Source of the DNA: Synechococcus sp. AG-679-A04 | GTDB lineage: Bacteria > Cyanobacteriota > Cyanobacteriia > PCC-6307 > Cyanobiaceae | Reading direction: 5' to 3' | NCBI GenBank assembly: GCA_003210775.1 | Contig: QCUI01000009.1 | Span: 1 to 44,320, forward strand | Length of the DNA: 44,320 bases | Part shown: positions 18,043 through 26,480 of the stretch, piece by piece | Numbering within the stretch: position 1 is the first letter of the stretch | How the letters are laid out: each line of letters starts with the position of its first letter | The notes under the pieces: generated by a model | The model's database searches: none | Seen by the model: only the letters and a program-made list of their open reading frames with translations | Told to the model about the DNA's origin: nothing | Position numbers and translations under genes: made by a program

Positions 18043-18315
18043 TCAAAGGACCCCTCGGGTTGCCAAACCGAGGATGGCACCCATGCCAATGACGTGTCCG
18101 AGACTTGTTGTGGCCAGCAGTGAAGCATGACTCATCCCCCCGAAGAATGCCGGGTTGGGCAACTGAGCTCCCTCATTCGGGTACTTGATCACTGATTTGC
18201 CGATCATGATGGCGATGACGTTGCAGACGATCATCACAAGCCCCACCTTTGGAGACCAGGTCAGCGTGGCGGGAGCAATGGCCAGTAGTGGAGCGAGCAT
18301 GAAGAACAGAGGCAA
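18043..18315 (-). CDS. psaK: Photosystem I subunit X, PsaK
   Basis: PsaK is a two-helix subunit at the edge of photosystem I, involved in antenna or state-transition contacts. The sequence LAIAPATLTWSPKVGLVMIVCN, then a loop with IKYPN, then a second glycine-rich helix (ATTSLGHVIGMGAILGL) is typical. Two starts are possible: TTG at 18315 (90 aa), with GGAAG 8 nt upstream, or ATG at 18300 (85 aa), which resembles usual PsaK N-termini but lacks a nearby Shine-Dalgarno. The DUF3593 gene lies upstream on the same strand, 52 bp away. Confidence 0.93.
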   Translation of the reverse strand: MPLFFMLAPLLAIAPATLTWSPKVGLVMIVCNVIAIMIGKSVIKYPNEGAQLPNPAFFGGMSHASLLATTSLGHVIGMGAILGLATRGVL

Positions 18316-18336
18316 CGATTTATCTTCCAGCCTTTA

Positions 18337-18354
18337 GGCACACACGCCTAACAC
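18337..18354. other. Small hairpin between DUF3593 gene and psaK
   Basis: Arms TTAGGC and GCCTAA are separated by ACACAC. There is no T run on the minus strand, so it is a weak terminator candidate at best; it might be a processing or leader structure upstream of psaK. Confidence 0.3.
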
Positions 18355-18367
18355 TTGTAAAAGTTGT

Positions 18368-18658
18368 TCATCGCAGTGCTTTTTGATACCCGATCAGTCC
18401 TGCCACGATGACGGCGTTGCTGAGCGTCAGGAAAGCTTCAGCTCCGCCATGCAGGGGATCGATCGCCACCAGCTCAGTTCCAAATTTCAGATCAGCAATC
18501 ACCGCTGCTGCAATGGTGATTCCGACAAACATCAGTGTGAGCTGAAAGCCACGACGGCTGAGGGTGGGAAGCAACCGACGTTGACCCAGGTAATACAAAA
18601 AAATCAGATAAGGAAACAGAGAGAGTGCGAACAACGGTGATGGATCGAAGTCAGGCAT
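18368..18658 (-). CDS. DUF3593 membrane protein
   Basis: A 96-aa protein (MPDFDPSPLFALSLFPYLIF...) with three hydrophobic segments (about residues 8-24, 37-54 and 73-92). It matches DUF3593, a family of cyanobacteria and plastid-bearing eukaryotes of unknown function. I start at ATG 18658, which overlaps the stop of the preceding DUF2499 gene as TGATG; a longer open frame upstream runs through DUF2499 in another frame. The fixed pairing of these two small membrane proteins suggests one complex, probably in thylakoids. Confidence 0.85.
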   Translation of the reverse strand: MPDFDPSPLFALSLFPYLIFLYYLGQRRLLPTLSRRGFQLTLMFVGITIAAAVIADLKFGTELVAIDPLHGGAEAFLTLSNAVIVAGLIGYQKALR

Positions 18659-18966
18659 CAGAGTTGATCCTCCAAGCTTGTTGGCGCTTTGATCGACCAT
18701 GCGGCCCATGCCAGCATGGCGTTGCCAATCAGGGTGAACGAGGCCTGGAGTGTCACCAGCCAACGCAATTCTTCAGCGTTGTCGTAGAGGTGCCATGTGC
18801 ACGCTGCCATTGCACTGACCAGAGCTGGCAGCATCGCCCAGGCGATTCGCTGAGTCGATGCTTCCTGCCCATCGGGTTTGTATTGATGAATCAGCACGAT
18901 GGCCATCAGCCATTCAGCCACGGAGGCCCAATGAATCCACCACGTCCCCAGTGATAGCGCGTGCAT
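18658..18966 (-). CDS. DUF2499 (Ycf49-like) membrane protein
   Basis: A 102-aa hydrophobic protein with about three membrane spans and Trp/His-rich segments (GTWWIHWASVAEWLMA near the start; ACTWHLYDN around residue 60). It fits DUF2499, also called Ycf49-related, found in cyanobacteria and chloroplast lineages. Function unknown; the conserved Trp and His residues could be pigment or heme neighbours but that is speculation. Its stop overlaps the start of DUF3593 by one base, implying translational coupling. Confidence 0.85.
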   Translation of the reverse strand: MHALSLGTWWIHWASVAEWLMAIVLIHQYKPDGQEASTQRIAWAMLPALVSAMAACTWHLYDNAEELRWLVTLQASFTLIGNAMLAWAAWSIKAPTSLEDQL

Positions 18967-19038
18967 TTCATTTCAATGGCGTGGTTCACCGTAACGGTTG
19001 AAGACTTGGATAATGGTCAAATCAACTGTTGATTGCTG

Positions 19039-20118
19039 GTGAAGGCGCTTCGCAGTGGGCGGAAGTTGAGAGTGCTGCTCTGTGGTTATTACGGCGAGCA
19101 CAATCTCGGTGACGATGCTTTGCTTCAAGTGCTGGTGTCGCAGATTCCTTCCGATTGGGATCTTGTGGTGACAGCCAATGATTCAGCCGCTGTTCAAGCT
19201 TTGGTTCCCAGGGTGTCGACCGTGAATCGTCGATCACTATCGGAAACCATTCAAACCCTGAACCACGTTGATGCTCTGGTTCTCGGTGGCGGCAGTTTGC
19301 TTCAGGACGGAACAAGTTTTAAAAGCCTTTTTTACTATCTCGTTCTTCTCTGGATTGCCCGTTTCAAGCGCATTCCAATCCTGCTCTGGGGTCAGGGACT
19401 GGGTCCACTGCAGCGTCGATGCAGCCGTTTCTTGGTGAAGCACACTCTCTCTGGCGTCAGGGCTGTGTCTTGGAGAGATCCAGCATCGATGGGGTTGGCA
19501 CAACGCTGGGGCCTCAACATTCCCATGGTGATGGCACCTGATCCGGTTTGGCGTCATCCCTCGCCACGTTGGACGGGTGGAGACCGGCTCATCCTCTGCT
19601 GGAGATCCACTCCTCTATTGGACAGCAAGGGCTGGAGTGTTCTCCTCGAGGCCGTTGATCGATTCAGTTCCAATGGATGTTCTGAGGTGATCTGGCTGGC
19701 CTTCCATGCAGACCAGGATGCATCTCTGTGGACTGACCTTCAGAGTCGTGAACTGATTCCTGAGCGATTGTGTCGTCGTTCGGTTCAGATGCAGGCTGAG
19801 TCTCTTGAACAGGTCCAGTTGTTGTTCAGTGAAGCTGCTCTTGTCATCGCAATGCGTCTGCATGCATTGATCCTCGCTGCTACTGGAGGTTGTCCAAGCG
19901 TGGCGCTGAGTTATGACCCAAAAGTGAAGGCCGCAGCGCAGCTTGCGGCCTTGCCATGGGTGGATCTGCACAATCAGCTCAAAGCTGATCAGTTGAACCA
20001 TCAATGGCAGTTAGCGATGACAGCTCAACGTGATGGGTCACAAATCGAACAATTGAAGTGTGATGCACAGGTTCACGAAACCATGCTTGTTGAGGAATTC
20101 GAAAAATTATCGGCTTAA
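19039..20118 (+). CDS. csaB: Polysaccharide pyruvyl transferase CsaB
   Basis: CsaB-type enzymes add ketal-pyruvate from phosphoenolpyruvate to cell-wall polysaccharides, which in other bacteria anchors S-layer proteins with SLH domains. The 359-aa protein has the family start VLLCGYYGEHNLGDDALLQ, the GGGSLLQD motif (about residue 84), ILLWGQGLGPL, and near the C-terminus VIAMRLHALILAATGG and ALSYDPKV. I prefer GTG 19039; a TTG two codons earlier is possible. No clear Shine-Dalgarno. Its stop overlaps the end of ggtA on the other strand by 12 nt. Confidence 0.9.
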   Translation: MKALRSGRKLRVLLCGYYGEHNLGDDALLQVLVSQIPSDWDLVVTANDSAAVQALVPRVSTVNRRSLSETIQTLNHVDALVLGGGSLLQDGTSFKSLFYYLVLLWIARFKRIPILLWGQGLGPLQRRCSRFLVKHTLSGVRAVSWRDPASMGLAQRWGLNIPMVMAPDPVWRHPSPRWTGGDRLILCWRSTPLLDSKGWSVLLEAVDRFSSNGCSEVIWLAFHADQDASLWTDLQSRELIPERLCRRSVQMQAESLEQVQLLFSEAALVIAMRLHALILAATGGCPSVALSYDPKVKAAAQLAALPWVDLHNQLKADQLNHQWQLAMTAQRDGSQIEQLKCDAQVHETMLVEEFEKLSA

Positions 20119-21081
20119 ACGAAGACCTGTTTCAGCATTGAAGAGAATTTCGTCTTCAGCTCGCCAGGTCAATCTGATTTGTTCTGGAATAGCCTGTTCT
20201 GGAGGTGCCATGATTCGAATCACTCCTTGTTGTGTTTCCAGGAACAACAACTGAGAATTGCCAAGCCATTCTCTCGATTGAAGCTTGCCTGATAATCCTG
20301 AATCTGAAAAACGAATGGCCTCTGGTCTCACGCCGCGAATATGACCTGACTCGTCTTTAAGACAATTGATTTGAGGTCGACCGATAAATCGAGCAACAAA
20401 AAGGCTGCAAGGGTTGTGATAAAGATTGTATGGGGTATCAATCTGTTCGATTTTTCCTTCATTAAGCACGGCGATTCGTTGTGCCATCGCCATGGCTTCA
20501 TGTTGGTCATGAGTCACATAGATGGTTGGTTTTCTTTGCTCCAAGACAAGTCTTCGGAGTTCAGGACGAATATCTTCTCTTAATTGTGCATCCAGATTGC
20601 TCATCGGTTCATCGAGAAGATAAACCTCAGGCTCTCTGAGAAGTGCGCGGGCTAAAGCAACTCTTTGACGTTGTCCACCGGAGAGCTCTGCAGGGCGGTT
20701 GTTGGCACGATTCCAAAGTTGCACCAGGTCAAGAACTTGTCTGATTTTCGATGTTCTCTCGCGCTTTGATACGCCACGAATTCGCAAGCCGAGCTCGAGG
20801 TTTTCAAACACATTCAGGTGCGGAAGTAGTGCATAGCTTTGAAATACCATTCCAACACTTCGCTCAGCAGGTGACAGAGTTGTTATGTCACGACCACTGA
20901 TTTGAACGGATCCGGTGCTGACAGGATCCAGTCCCGCAATTAAGCGCAATGTTGTGCTTTTGCCGCAACCACTGGGTCCAACGAGAGCGAGACATTCATT
21001 GTCTGCGACCGTCATAGTCAGGTTCTCAACAATCCATTGGTTGTTGATGTTTCTTCCGACCTGTCTGAGTTCAAGTGTCAT
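20107..21081 (-). CDS. ggtA: Glucosylglycerol ABC transporter ATP-binding protein
   Basis: This 324-aa ATPase belongs to the MalK/UgpC class that drives carbohydrate importers. It shows Walker [10 protein letters not shown] (35-43), Q-loop FQSYALLPHL, signature LSGGQRQR (133-140), Walker B VYLLDEPMSNLD and the H-loop in YVTHDQHEAM, then a C-terminal OB/TOBE-like regulatory part with GVRPEAIRF. GgtABCD in cyanobacteria imports glucosylglycerol and also sucrose or trehalose. The assignment as ggtA rests on the adjacent permeases, binding protein and ggpS. Its ATG overlaps the ggtD stop (ATGA). Last gene of the operon. Confidence 0.9.
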   Translation of the reverse strand: MTLELRQVGRNINNQWIVENLTMTVADNECLALVGPSGCGKSTTLRLIAGLDPVSTGSVQISGRDITTLSPAERSVGMVFQSYALLPHLNVFENLELGLRIRGVSKRERTSKIRQVLDLVQLWNRANNRPAELSGGQRQRVALARALLREPEVYLLDEPMSNLDAQLREDIRPELRRLVLEQRKPTIYVTHDQHEAMAMAQRIAVLNEGKIEQIDTPYNLYHNPCSLFVARFIGRPQINCLKDESGHIRGVRPEAIRFSDSGLSGKLQSREWLGNSQLLFLETQQGVIRIMAPPEQAIPEQIRLTWRAEDEILFNAETGLRLSR

Positions 21082-21893
21082 CCCTTAATAGCTCCAGTGG
21101 TTAACCCTGAAACAATCGGTTTCTGGAAAACCATCACCAAAATGATAAGGGGAATTGACCCGATAACTGTAGCTGCTGCATAGGGACCATAAGGAACTGA
21201 ATGAATGGAAGAGCCTGCAATTCTTGCCATCGCTACTGGAAGTGTCAATTGATCTGAGTCGCTGATCCAAGTGAGTGCGATTGGGTATTCATTCCACGAG
21301 AATAGAAAGACAAGGATCGCTGTACTAGCAATGGCAGGAGAAATGAGTGGAAGCAAGACCCAACGAAATCGTTGAAGAACGCTTAATCCTTCGACTCGGG
21401 CCGCATCCTCGAGCTCTGGAGGAAGATCAGAAAATGCATTCGTGAGTAAAAGAACCGCCAGCGGTTGCGATAGTGCTGCATAGGGAATGGCAAGTGCAAT
21501 CAGGCTATTCCCCAATTGCAGATATCGGGCGATTTCCAGCAATGCCAAAAAAAGCAGGACATAGGGAAATAATGCGCAACCAATCAACAGACATTTGAAA
21601 AATAGTGCACTACGTTTCCCAAGTTTGCTTAGGCTATAACTTGCAGGGATTGCCAATAATAGTGTGAGGACTGTAGAGACAACGCCTGCAAATAAACTAT
21701 TGAAGAGATAGCGAATGAATGGTGGATTACTGTTCAGTACGCTTTGATAATGAACGAGTGTCCAGCGCTGATCAAGTGAAGCAAATGGGGTGACGAGTGC
21801 TTGATCAGTGCAAAATGAGGTGTAAAGCTGCCAGGCCAAAGGGCCAAGAGACCAGATCAACAGAGCGATAATCATGAATCGTGCTGCTTTCAT
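21078..21893 (-). CDS. ggtD: Glucosylglycerol ABC transporter permease GgtD
   Basis: A 271-aa inner-membrane permease of the MalG type with six predicted helices. The EAA loop that docks the ATPase is visible as LEDAARVEGLSVLQRFRWVLLPL (about residues 180-205). I start at ATG 21893 (MKAARFMIIALLIWSLG) because it overlaps the ggtC stop as ATGA and begins directly at the first helix; the open frame upstream lies within ggtC. It pairs with GgtC to form the translocation channel. Confidence 0.88.
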   Translation of the reverse strand: MKAARFMIIALLIWSLGPLAWQLYTSFCTDQALVTPFASLDQRWTLVHYQSVLNSNPPFIRYLFNSLFAGVVSTVLTLLLAIPASYSLSKLGKRSALFFKCLLIGCALFPYVLLFLALLEIARYLQLGNSLIALAIPYAALSQPLAVLLLTNAFSDLPPELEDAARVEGLSVLQRFRWVLLPLISPAIASTAILVFLFSWNEYPIALTWISDSDQLTLPVAMARIAGSSIHSVPYGPYAAATVIGSIPLIILVMVFQKPIVSGLTTGAIKG

Positions 21894-22768
21894 TTTGCGT
21901 AGACTCCTGCAGCCCGATTTCGCGCCACCGTGATCACGAGCCATGCAATCAAAATCAGTGAACTGAGAAACAAGAAGCTGCCAATCATGATGGTGGCGCT
22001 GTATCCAAAATCGAGAAAACGCAGAGCATTCCAATAGGCATACAGAGCAATACTCTCCGTGCTGCTGGCAGGACCACCTCCAGTCATCACCTGCACTAGA
22101 TCAAATACTCCGAAGGCCTGAGCAAGACGGAACATCAGTGCTAGGCCTAGATAGGGAAGCAACAGAGGAATCGTGATACGCCGCAGGCAAATCCAGGAAC
22201 TTGCACCTTCCAGCTTTGCGGCTTCGTAGAGATCAGAAGGAATGGTCTGCAAGCCAGCAAGCAGAATCAGTGCCACGAACGGCGTTGTTTTCCAGATGTC
22301 CGCGTAGACGGTGGTGATCCATGCAATCGATGGTTCTCCGAGAGCATTGAGCGATTGCCCCAATCCCGATTGCATCAATCGGTCAATGGGGCCATAGGGG
22401 GTATTGAAGATCCATCTCCAGCCAAGAGCCATCACTGTTGTAGGCAAGGCCCACGGAATTAATGAGGATGATCTGATTAGCGCTCGCATTCGCAATGGCT
22501 GGTTGAGGATCAAGGCAATGATCAAGCCGAGCACGATTTCAGCAGTTACTGAGACAAAGGCGAAGCGAAGCGTCTGGATCAGGTCCTGCCAGTAGCGGGC
22601 GTCATGAATGAACCGCTGCCAGTTGGCACCCTGATTAGGGATGGCCACCAGACCCGTCATCACGGAATCGGCATGGAAGCTGAGCCATCCGTAGCGAAAG
22701 AGCGGCAGTGCAAATACCGCAATCAGCAAGATCAGGGATGGAAGCAGCAGGATCAGCAAGGGCATCAT
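21890..22768 (-). CDS. ggtC: Glucosylglycerol ABC transporter permease GgtC
   Basis: A 292-aa MalF/UgpA-type permease with six predicted helices, beginning MMPLLILLLPSLILLIAVFALP. The EAA loop is LYEAAKLEGASSWICLRRITIPLLLP (residues about 185-210). Its ATG overlaps the ggtB stop and its stop overlaps the ggtD start, both as ATGA. With GgtD it forms the membrane channel for compatible-solute recapture. Confidence 0.9.
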   Translation of the reverse strand: MMPLLILLLPSLILLIAVFALPLFRYGWLSFHADSVMTGLVAIPNQGANWQRFIHDARYWQDLIQTLRFAFVSVTAEIVLGLIIALILNQPLRMRALIRSSSLIPWALPTTVMALGWRWIFNTPYGPIDRLMQSGLGQSLNALGEPSIAWITTVYADIWKTTPFVALILLAGLQTIPSDLYEAAKLEGASSWICLRRITIPLLLPYLGLALMFRLAQAFGVFDLVQVMTGGGPASSTESIALYAYWNALRFLDFGYSATIMIGSFLFLSSLILIAWLVITVARNRAAGVYAK

Positions 22769-24042
22769 GGGGCTGCTCCTGCCGCTTCAAGCACCTGAGT
22801 TGTCGATTGCTCGGCTTGTTGCATTCCTGCTGTGGGGGATGTCATGCCTGTGAGTGTGCCGCTGAGTTTTCGCTGTAGAACATCACTGACCTGCGCATAA
22901 ACGGGAGTCTCTGGCCTGGAGCGTGCATACGCCAAGGCTTCACCAATGGATTGCAAGGAAGGATGCTTCTTCAGCAGGTCCTGATCATTGAAAATCGCTT
23001 TCTGGGTTGGCGTATAGCCGTATTGGCTATACAAATAGCGTTGCGATTCCTCACTGGTGAGGAATTTAAAAGCTTCAACGGTTGATTCAGGATGTGCGGA
23101 ACCCTTTAATAAACTCAGCCCCCAACTTCCCAGGGTTGCAGCAGGTTGATGGCCCGTTTGCGCCACCATCGTAGTGATTGCAATTTTATCCTTAACCTGA
23201 CTGTCGTTTTTTTGTAATTCAGCCCAGGCGTAGGGCCAGTTGCGCATGAAGGCAGCCTGGCCAGACTTGAAACTTTGCAAGGCTTCGGACTCATTAAAGT
23301 TGGTGACGGCCCTTGGACTGACGCCTCGTTGAATCAGGCCATCGAGCCACTGCGCAGCAGCAAGTCCCGCTGGCTTGTCCAAACCAATCTGTCCGGATTC
23401 GGCTGAAAACCAGTCACCGCCAAAGCCATCAATGACCTCAAGAAAAACACAGCTGAGCCCTTCATATTGCCTTCCCTGCCACACATACCCATAGGGGACC
23501 CTGCCGCTGGACTGAAGTTTCTGACTGATGCTCTCCAGTTCCTGCGGAGTTCGAGGGGGTTGATCCATCAGGTCTGTTCGCCAATACAGAAGACCGATAT
23601 CTGCAGTGAGCGGCCAACGCAGGAGTGACCCCTGGTAATGATTTCCCTCACTGGCTCCTGAGGCAAGAGCACTCACTTCGTTATTGCTGAAATAGTTGTC
23701 AAGGGATTCGAGCCAGCCCGCCTTTGCATATTTCGGCACCCAGGTCACGTCCATCAGTAGTCCGTCAAAGGGCGTATCACCCAATAAAAGACTGCTGATT
23801 GCCAAGTCTGAAATTGCCTCAGTTTCCAGAGGCCCCTTGATCACATTGAGATGAATCCGTCCCCGGTTTTGTTGATTAAAACTTTTGACCAGTTCAGCAG
23901 TCGAATCAGCAAAGGGAGCCGGCATCAGGATGGAGACATGGTCTGGTTGTCTTGCAACAACAGAAAGACCAAAAAGACTGCTGGCAATGATGACGATGGA
24001 GACCATCAACAGCCTGAACGATTTACTCCTGATCCAGAGCAT
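22765..24042 (-). CDS. ggtB: Glucosylglycerol-binding protein GgtB
   Basis: An extracellular solute-binding protein of the carbohydrate (family 1) type, 425 aa from ATG 24042, chosen because AGGAG lies 7 nt upstream; this Shine-Dalgarno spans the end of ggpS. The N-terminus (LWIRSKSFRLLMVSIVIIAS) is a signal or anchor sequence with no clear lipobox Cys. The mature part has the binding-protein features: FADSTAELVKSFNQQNRG, a segment around GQAAFMRNWPYAWAELQK and PESTVEAFKFLTSEESQ. It delivers glucosylglycerol or related sugars to GgtCD in the periplasm. Confidence 0.9.
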   Translation of the reverse strand: MLWIRSKSFRLLMVSIVIIASSLFGLSVVARQPDHVSILMPAPFADSTAELVKSFNQQNRGRIHLNVIKGPLETEAISDLAISSLLLGDTPFDGLLMDVTWVPKYAKAGWLESLDNYFSNNEVSALASGASEGNHYQGSLLRWPLTADIGLLYWRTDLMDQPPRTPQELESISQKLQSSGRVPYGYVWQGRQYEGLSCVFLEVIDGFGGDWFSAESGQIGLDKPAGLAAAQWLDGLIQRGVSPRAVTNFNESEALQSFKSGQAAFMRNWPYAWAELQKNDSQVKDKIAITTMVAQTGHQPAATLGSWGLSLLKGSAHPESTVEAFKFLTSEESQRYLYSQYGYTPTQKAIFNDQDLLKKHPSLQSIGEALAYARSRPETPVYAQVSDVLQRKLSGTLTGMTSPTAGMQQAEQSTTQVLEAAGAAP

Positions 24043-24046
24043 TGCT

Positions 24047-25537
24047 TTACTCCTGGGTCTCGAGTGCACCCATCTGCTCATCGGCCCAGTCAGACACTGT
24101 GAATGCCTCAACTGCTGAACTCATTTTCTCCATCCTTTCTATTTGTTCTGAAGTAGGCATATCAATTGCAGTATCAATCGCTGTATCCATCTGTTTGTGC
24201 GAATAAGGGTTGGTCAGAACTGCACCATCCAGAATCACTGAAGCCCCTGTAAATTCAGAAAGTACGAGAACTCCAGCCTGCCCTTTCCTTGCTGCGGCAT
24301 ATTCCTTTGCTACTAGATTGAGACCGTCACGAAGTGGGGTAATCCAACAGATATCTGCCTGTGAGAACCAGGCAACCATTTCCTCATAAGGAATTCTGCG
24401 TGTTGAAAATCGAATTGGAACCCAGTCCATTTTGCTGAAACGTCCGTTGATACGACCAGCTGTTTCCTCAATCAGTCGCTGCGTATCTTCATAGATCCGC
24501 ATTCCTGAAGCTGCAGCGACACAGGCCAACATAAGCACCACTTTTCCGTGGAGTTCTGGTCGGCGTTCAAGTAGTCGTTCGAATGCCAACAACAACTCCT
24601 CGTTTCCTTTCGTGTAATCAACTCTGCTCGCAGATAGGATTAGCTTACGTCCTTTCTTTGTATCTTCATCAATTCGCTCTGATAAATGACGAACATGTGA
24701 ATCTTTTGTGAGCGCCTGAATCACGTCTGGAGATGTTCCGACTGGAGACGATAGAAGACGTACCCTCCGTCCTCGATAGTTTAGCCAAGGGGTTTCAGAT
24801 GGTTCCGTTAATGCCGACCCACAACCAAGAAAACGAAGCGGAACATTTTGTTTCTCACCTTTTTCTACACCTAAAAGACAATTCGCTGCCCTAGCGAAAT
24901 TCTCTGTATAGCGTGGAATATGAAACCCAACGACGTCGCAACTTAGTAGGCTTTCCACGATTTGCTTCCGCCAGGGGAGGATCGAAAAAACATCACTACT
25001 TGGGAATGGTGTGTGGTGAAAAAATGCAATTTTAAGATCTGAGCGCTTGCTGCGGATATATCCAGGAACAAGCCAAAGGTTGTAATCATGAACCCAGACA
25101 ACGGCGCCAGGAGCTGCCTCTGCGCAGGCTGCATCTGCAAAACGTTGATTAACTTCTTCAAAAATACCCCAATCCGTATTGTTGACATCGAAGTAGTTTG
25201 GGAAGGTATGTAAAATTGGCCAGAATGATTCCTTGGAAGTAACGTGATAGAAGCTTGATATTTGCTGCTCTTCTAGTGGTATCCTTCTCAACGTAAATGA
25301 CGCTGGTTCGTCCATCAAGATTCTTTCATCTTCTGCATTTGTCAGGTCATTAACCTGACGCCAAGCAATCCAGGTTCCGTTGTCTCGGTCTCTGAATAAG
25401 TTTCTCAGTGTTGGAATAATTCCATTCGGACTTTTTTGGTCACGCCAGACACGTTCTCCCGTTTCGTCTTTTGCTTCGTCGAATGGTGTCCGATGATAAA
25501 GAATAATAAAATTGCTTCTGCCTATGTTCAAATCCAT
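24047..25537 (-). CDS. ggpS: Glucosylglycerol-phosphate synthase
   Basis: GgpS transfers glucose from ADP-glucose to glycerol 3-phosphate, making glucosylglycerol-phosphate, precursor of the main osmolyte of moderately salt-tolerant cyanobacteria. The 496-aa GT20 protein resembles trehalose-phosphate synthase: VWVHDYNLWLVPGYIR, FFHHTPFPSSDVF, ILSASRVDYTKGNEELLLAF and ITPLRDGLNLVAKEYAA. The start ATG 25537 has GGGAG 9 nt upstream. It heads the ggpS-ggtBCDA operon. The phosphatase partner (GgpP) is not in this window. A 30-bp palindrome lies just upstream and may regulate the operon. Confidence 0.95.
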   Translation of the reverse strand: MDLNIGRSNFIILYHRTPFDEAKDETGERVWRDQKSPNGIIPTLRNLFRDRDNGTWIAWRQVNDLTNAEDERILMDEPASFTLRRIPLEEQQISSFYHVTSKESFWPILHTFPNYFDVNNTDWGIFEEVNQRFADAACAEAAPGAVVWVHDYNLWLVPGYIRSKRSDLKIAFFHHTPFPSSDVFSILPWRKQIVESLLSCDVVGFHIPRYTENFARAANCLLGVEKGEKQNVPLRFLGCGSALTEPSETPWLNYRGRRVRLLSSPVGTSPDVIQALTKDSHVRHLSERIDEDTKKGRKLILSASRVDYTKGNEELLLAFERLLERRPELHGKVVLMLACVAAASGMRIYEDTQRLIEETAGRINGRFSKMDWVPIRFSTRRIPYEEMVAWFSQADICWITPLRDGLNLVAKEYAAARKGQAGVLVLSEFTGASVILDGAVLTNPYSHKQMDTAIDTAIDMPTSEQIERMEKMSSAVEAFTVSDWADEQMGALETQE

Positions 25538-25566
25538 TTGGATGATCTCCCATATGATGTTGGACT

Positions 25567-25596
25567 AGATCCACTGTTCAGCTGATCAGTGGATCT
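25567..25596. promoter_or_regulatory. 30-bp near-perfect palindrome upstream of ggpS
   Basis: Arms AGATCCACTG and CAGTGGATCT flank a centre that is itself palindromic (TCAGCTGA); only one base pair of the full 30 bp (positions 25577 and 25586, T opposite T) breaks symmetry. It starts 29 bp upstream of the ggpS ATG and ends 1 bp from the prxQ-like stop. No T run follows on either strand, so it does not look like an ordinary terminator. An operator or an mRNA hairpin controlling ggpS fits better. Confidence 0.6.
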
Positions 25597-25597
25597 G

Positions 25598-26170
25598 TTA
25601 AGCAATGGAATTACTCTGTTCTGACATCAAGGTATTTAGCACGTCTTGTGCATGGCCAACGGGTCTGACGCCAGTCCAGCGGGCACGTAAAGCACCTTCC
25701 GAATCAATCAAAAACGTATGACGTAACGAGTAAGGAGCCATCCATGACCCGTACTGACGACTAACCTTGCCATCTGGGTCTGACAGCAACGTGAAATCAA
25801 GCCCCTCGCTGCTGCAAAATGATTCGTGATCATCAACGCTGTCAGCTGAAACAGCTGCGATGTCGCACTGATGAGCATTGAAATCTTTGAGGGATTCCTG
25901 GAAGCCGTGAGCTTCAATTGTGCAACCGGATGTGAAATCCCTTGGATAGAAATAAAGCACCAGCCAGCGCCCTGACCAGTCGTCAAGACTCCAATCTTTT
26001 GATGGACCTCCTCCCAGTGTTCCTGGGAGGTCAAAATTGGGTGCTTGTTTTCCAACTTCGGGGAGTTTGCCGCCGAGAGCTCTCGCTGTTGACGGGTTCC
26101 AGAACAGTGCCGCTGCCCCAGCCACTGTGAGACCGAGAAGGTCTCGACGTTTCAGCACAAGCTGAGGCAT
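25598..26170 (-). CDS. PrxQ-like peroxiredoxin with Tat-type signal
   Basis: A thiol peroxidase of the AhpC/BCP/PrxQ group, 190 aa. The first 32 residues hold LKRRDLLGLTVAGAAALF, a twin-arginine signal, so the protein is probably exported folded to the thylakoid lumen or periplasm. The peroxidatic site is FYPRDFTSGCT with Cys83. In classical PrxQ/BCP the resolving Cys lies five residues later; here that position is His88. Cys102 or Cys119 could substitute, or it acts as a 1-Cys enzyme. It sits between rpmB (12 bp) and ggpS. Confidence 0.88.
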   Translation of the reverse strand: MPQLVLKRRDLLGLTVAGAAALFWNPSTARALGGKLPEVGKQAPNFDLPGTLGGGPSKDWSLDDWSGRWLVLYFYPRDFTSGCTIEAHGFQESLKDFNAHQCDIAAVSADSVDDHESFCSSEGLDFTLLSDPDGKVSRQYGSWMAPYSLRHTFLIDSEGALRARWTGVRPVGHAQDVLNTLMSEQSNSIA

Positions 26171-26182
26171 GTCGGTAACGAT

Positions 26183-26419
26183 TCAGACTTTGGCCAAATC
26201 AATGCCAAGGGACTTGGCGTAGGCACCCAGGCCTTTCTTCTGAATGGTCTTCAGGGCACGGGTTGTGATCCGAAGATTCACCCAGCGGTTGCCCTCTGCC
26301 CACCAGAGTCTTCGTTGCTGCAAATTGGCTTGTTGCAGCTTTTTTGTCCTGATGTGGGAGTGGCTCACTGCCATTCCGTTGTTGGCACGAGTACCAGTGA
26401 GCTGACACACCCGAGACAT
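26183..26419 (-). CDS. rpmB: 50S ribosomal protein L28
   Basis: The 78-aa basic protein starts [22 protein letters not shown] and continues with [22 protein letters not shown], the L28 signature, and has normal length. It is a component of the large ribosomal subunit. It lies between htpG and the PrxQ-like gene, which starts 12 bp after its stop, so the two may be co-transcribed. Confidence 0.97.
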   Translation of the reverse strand: MSRVCQLTGTRANNGMAVSHSHIRTKKLQQANLQQRRLWWAEGNRWVNLRITTRALKTIQKKGLGAYAKSLGIDLAKV

Positions 26420-26480
26420 GATGACGATCCTTTATTTCAATGGCCGATGGCCAGGACCTCAATTTAGCAAACAGACCAGG

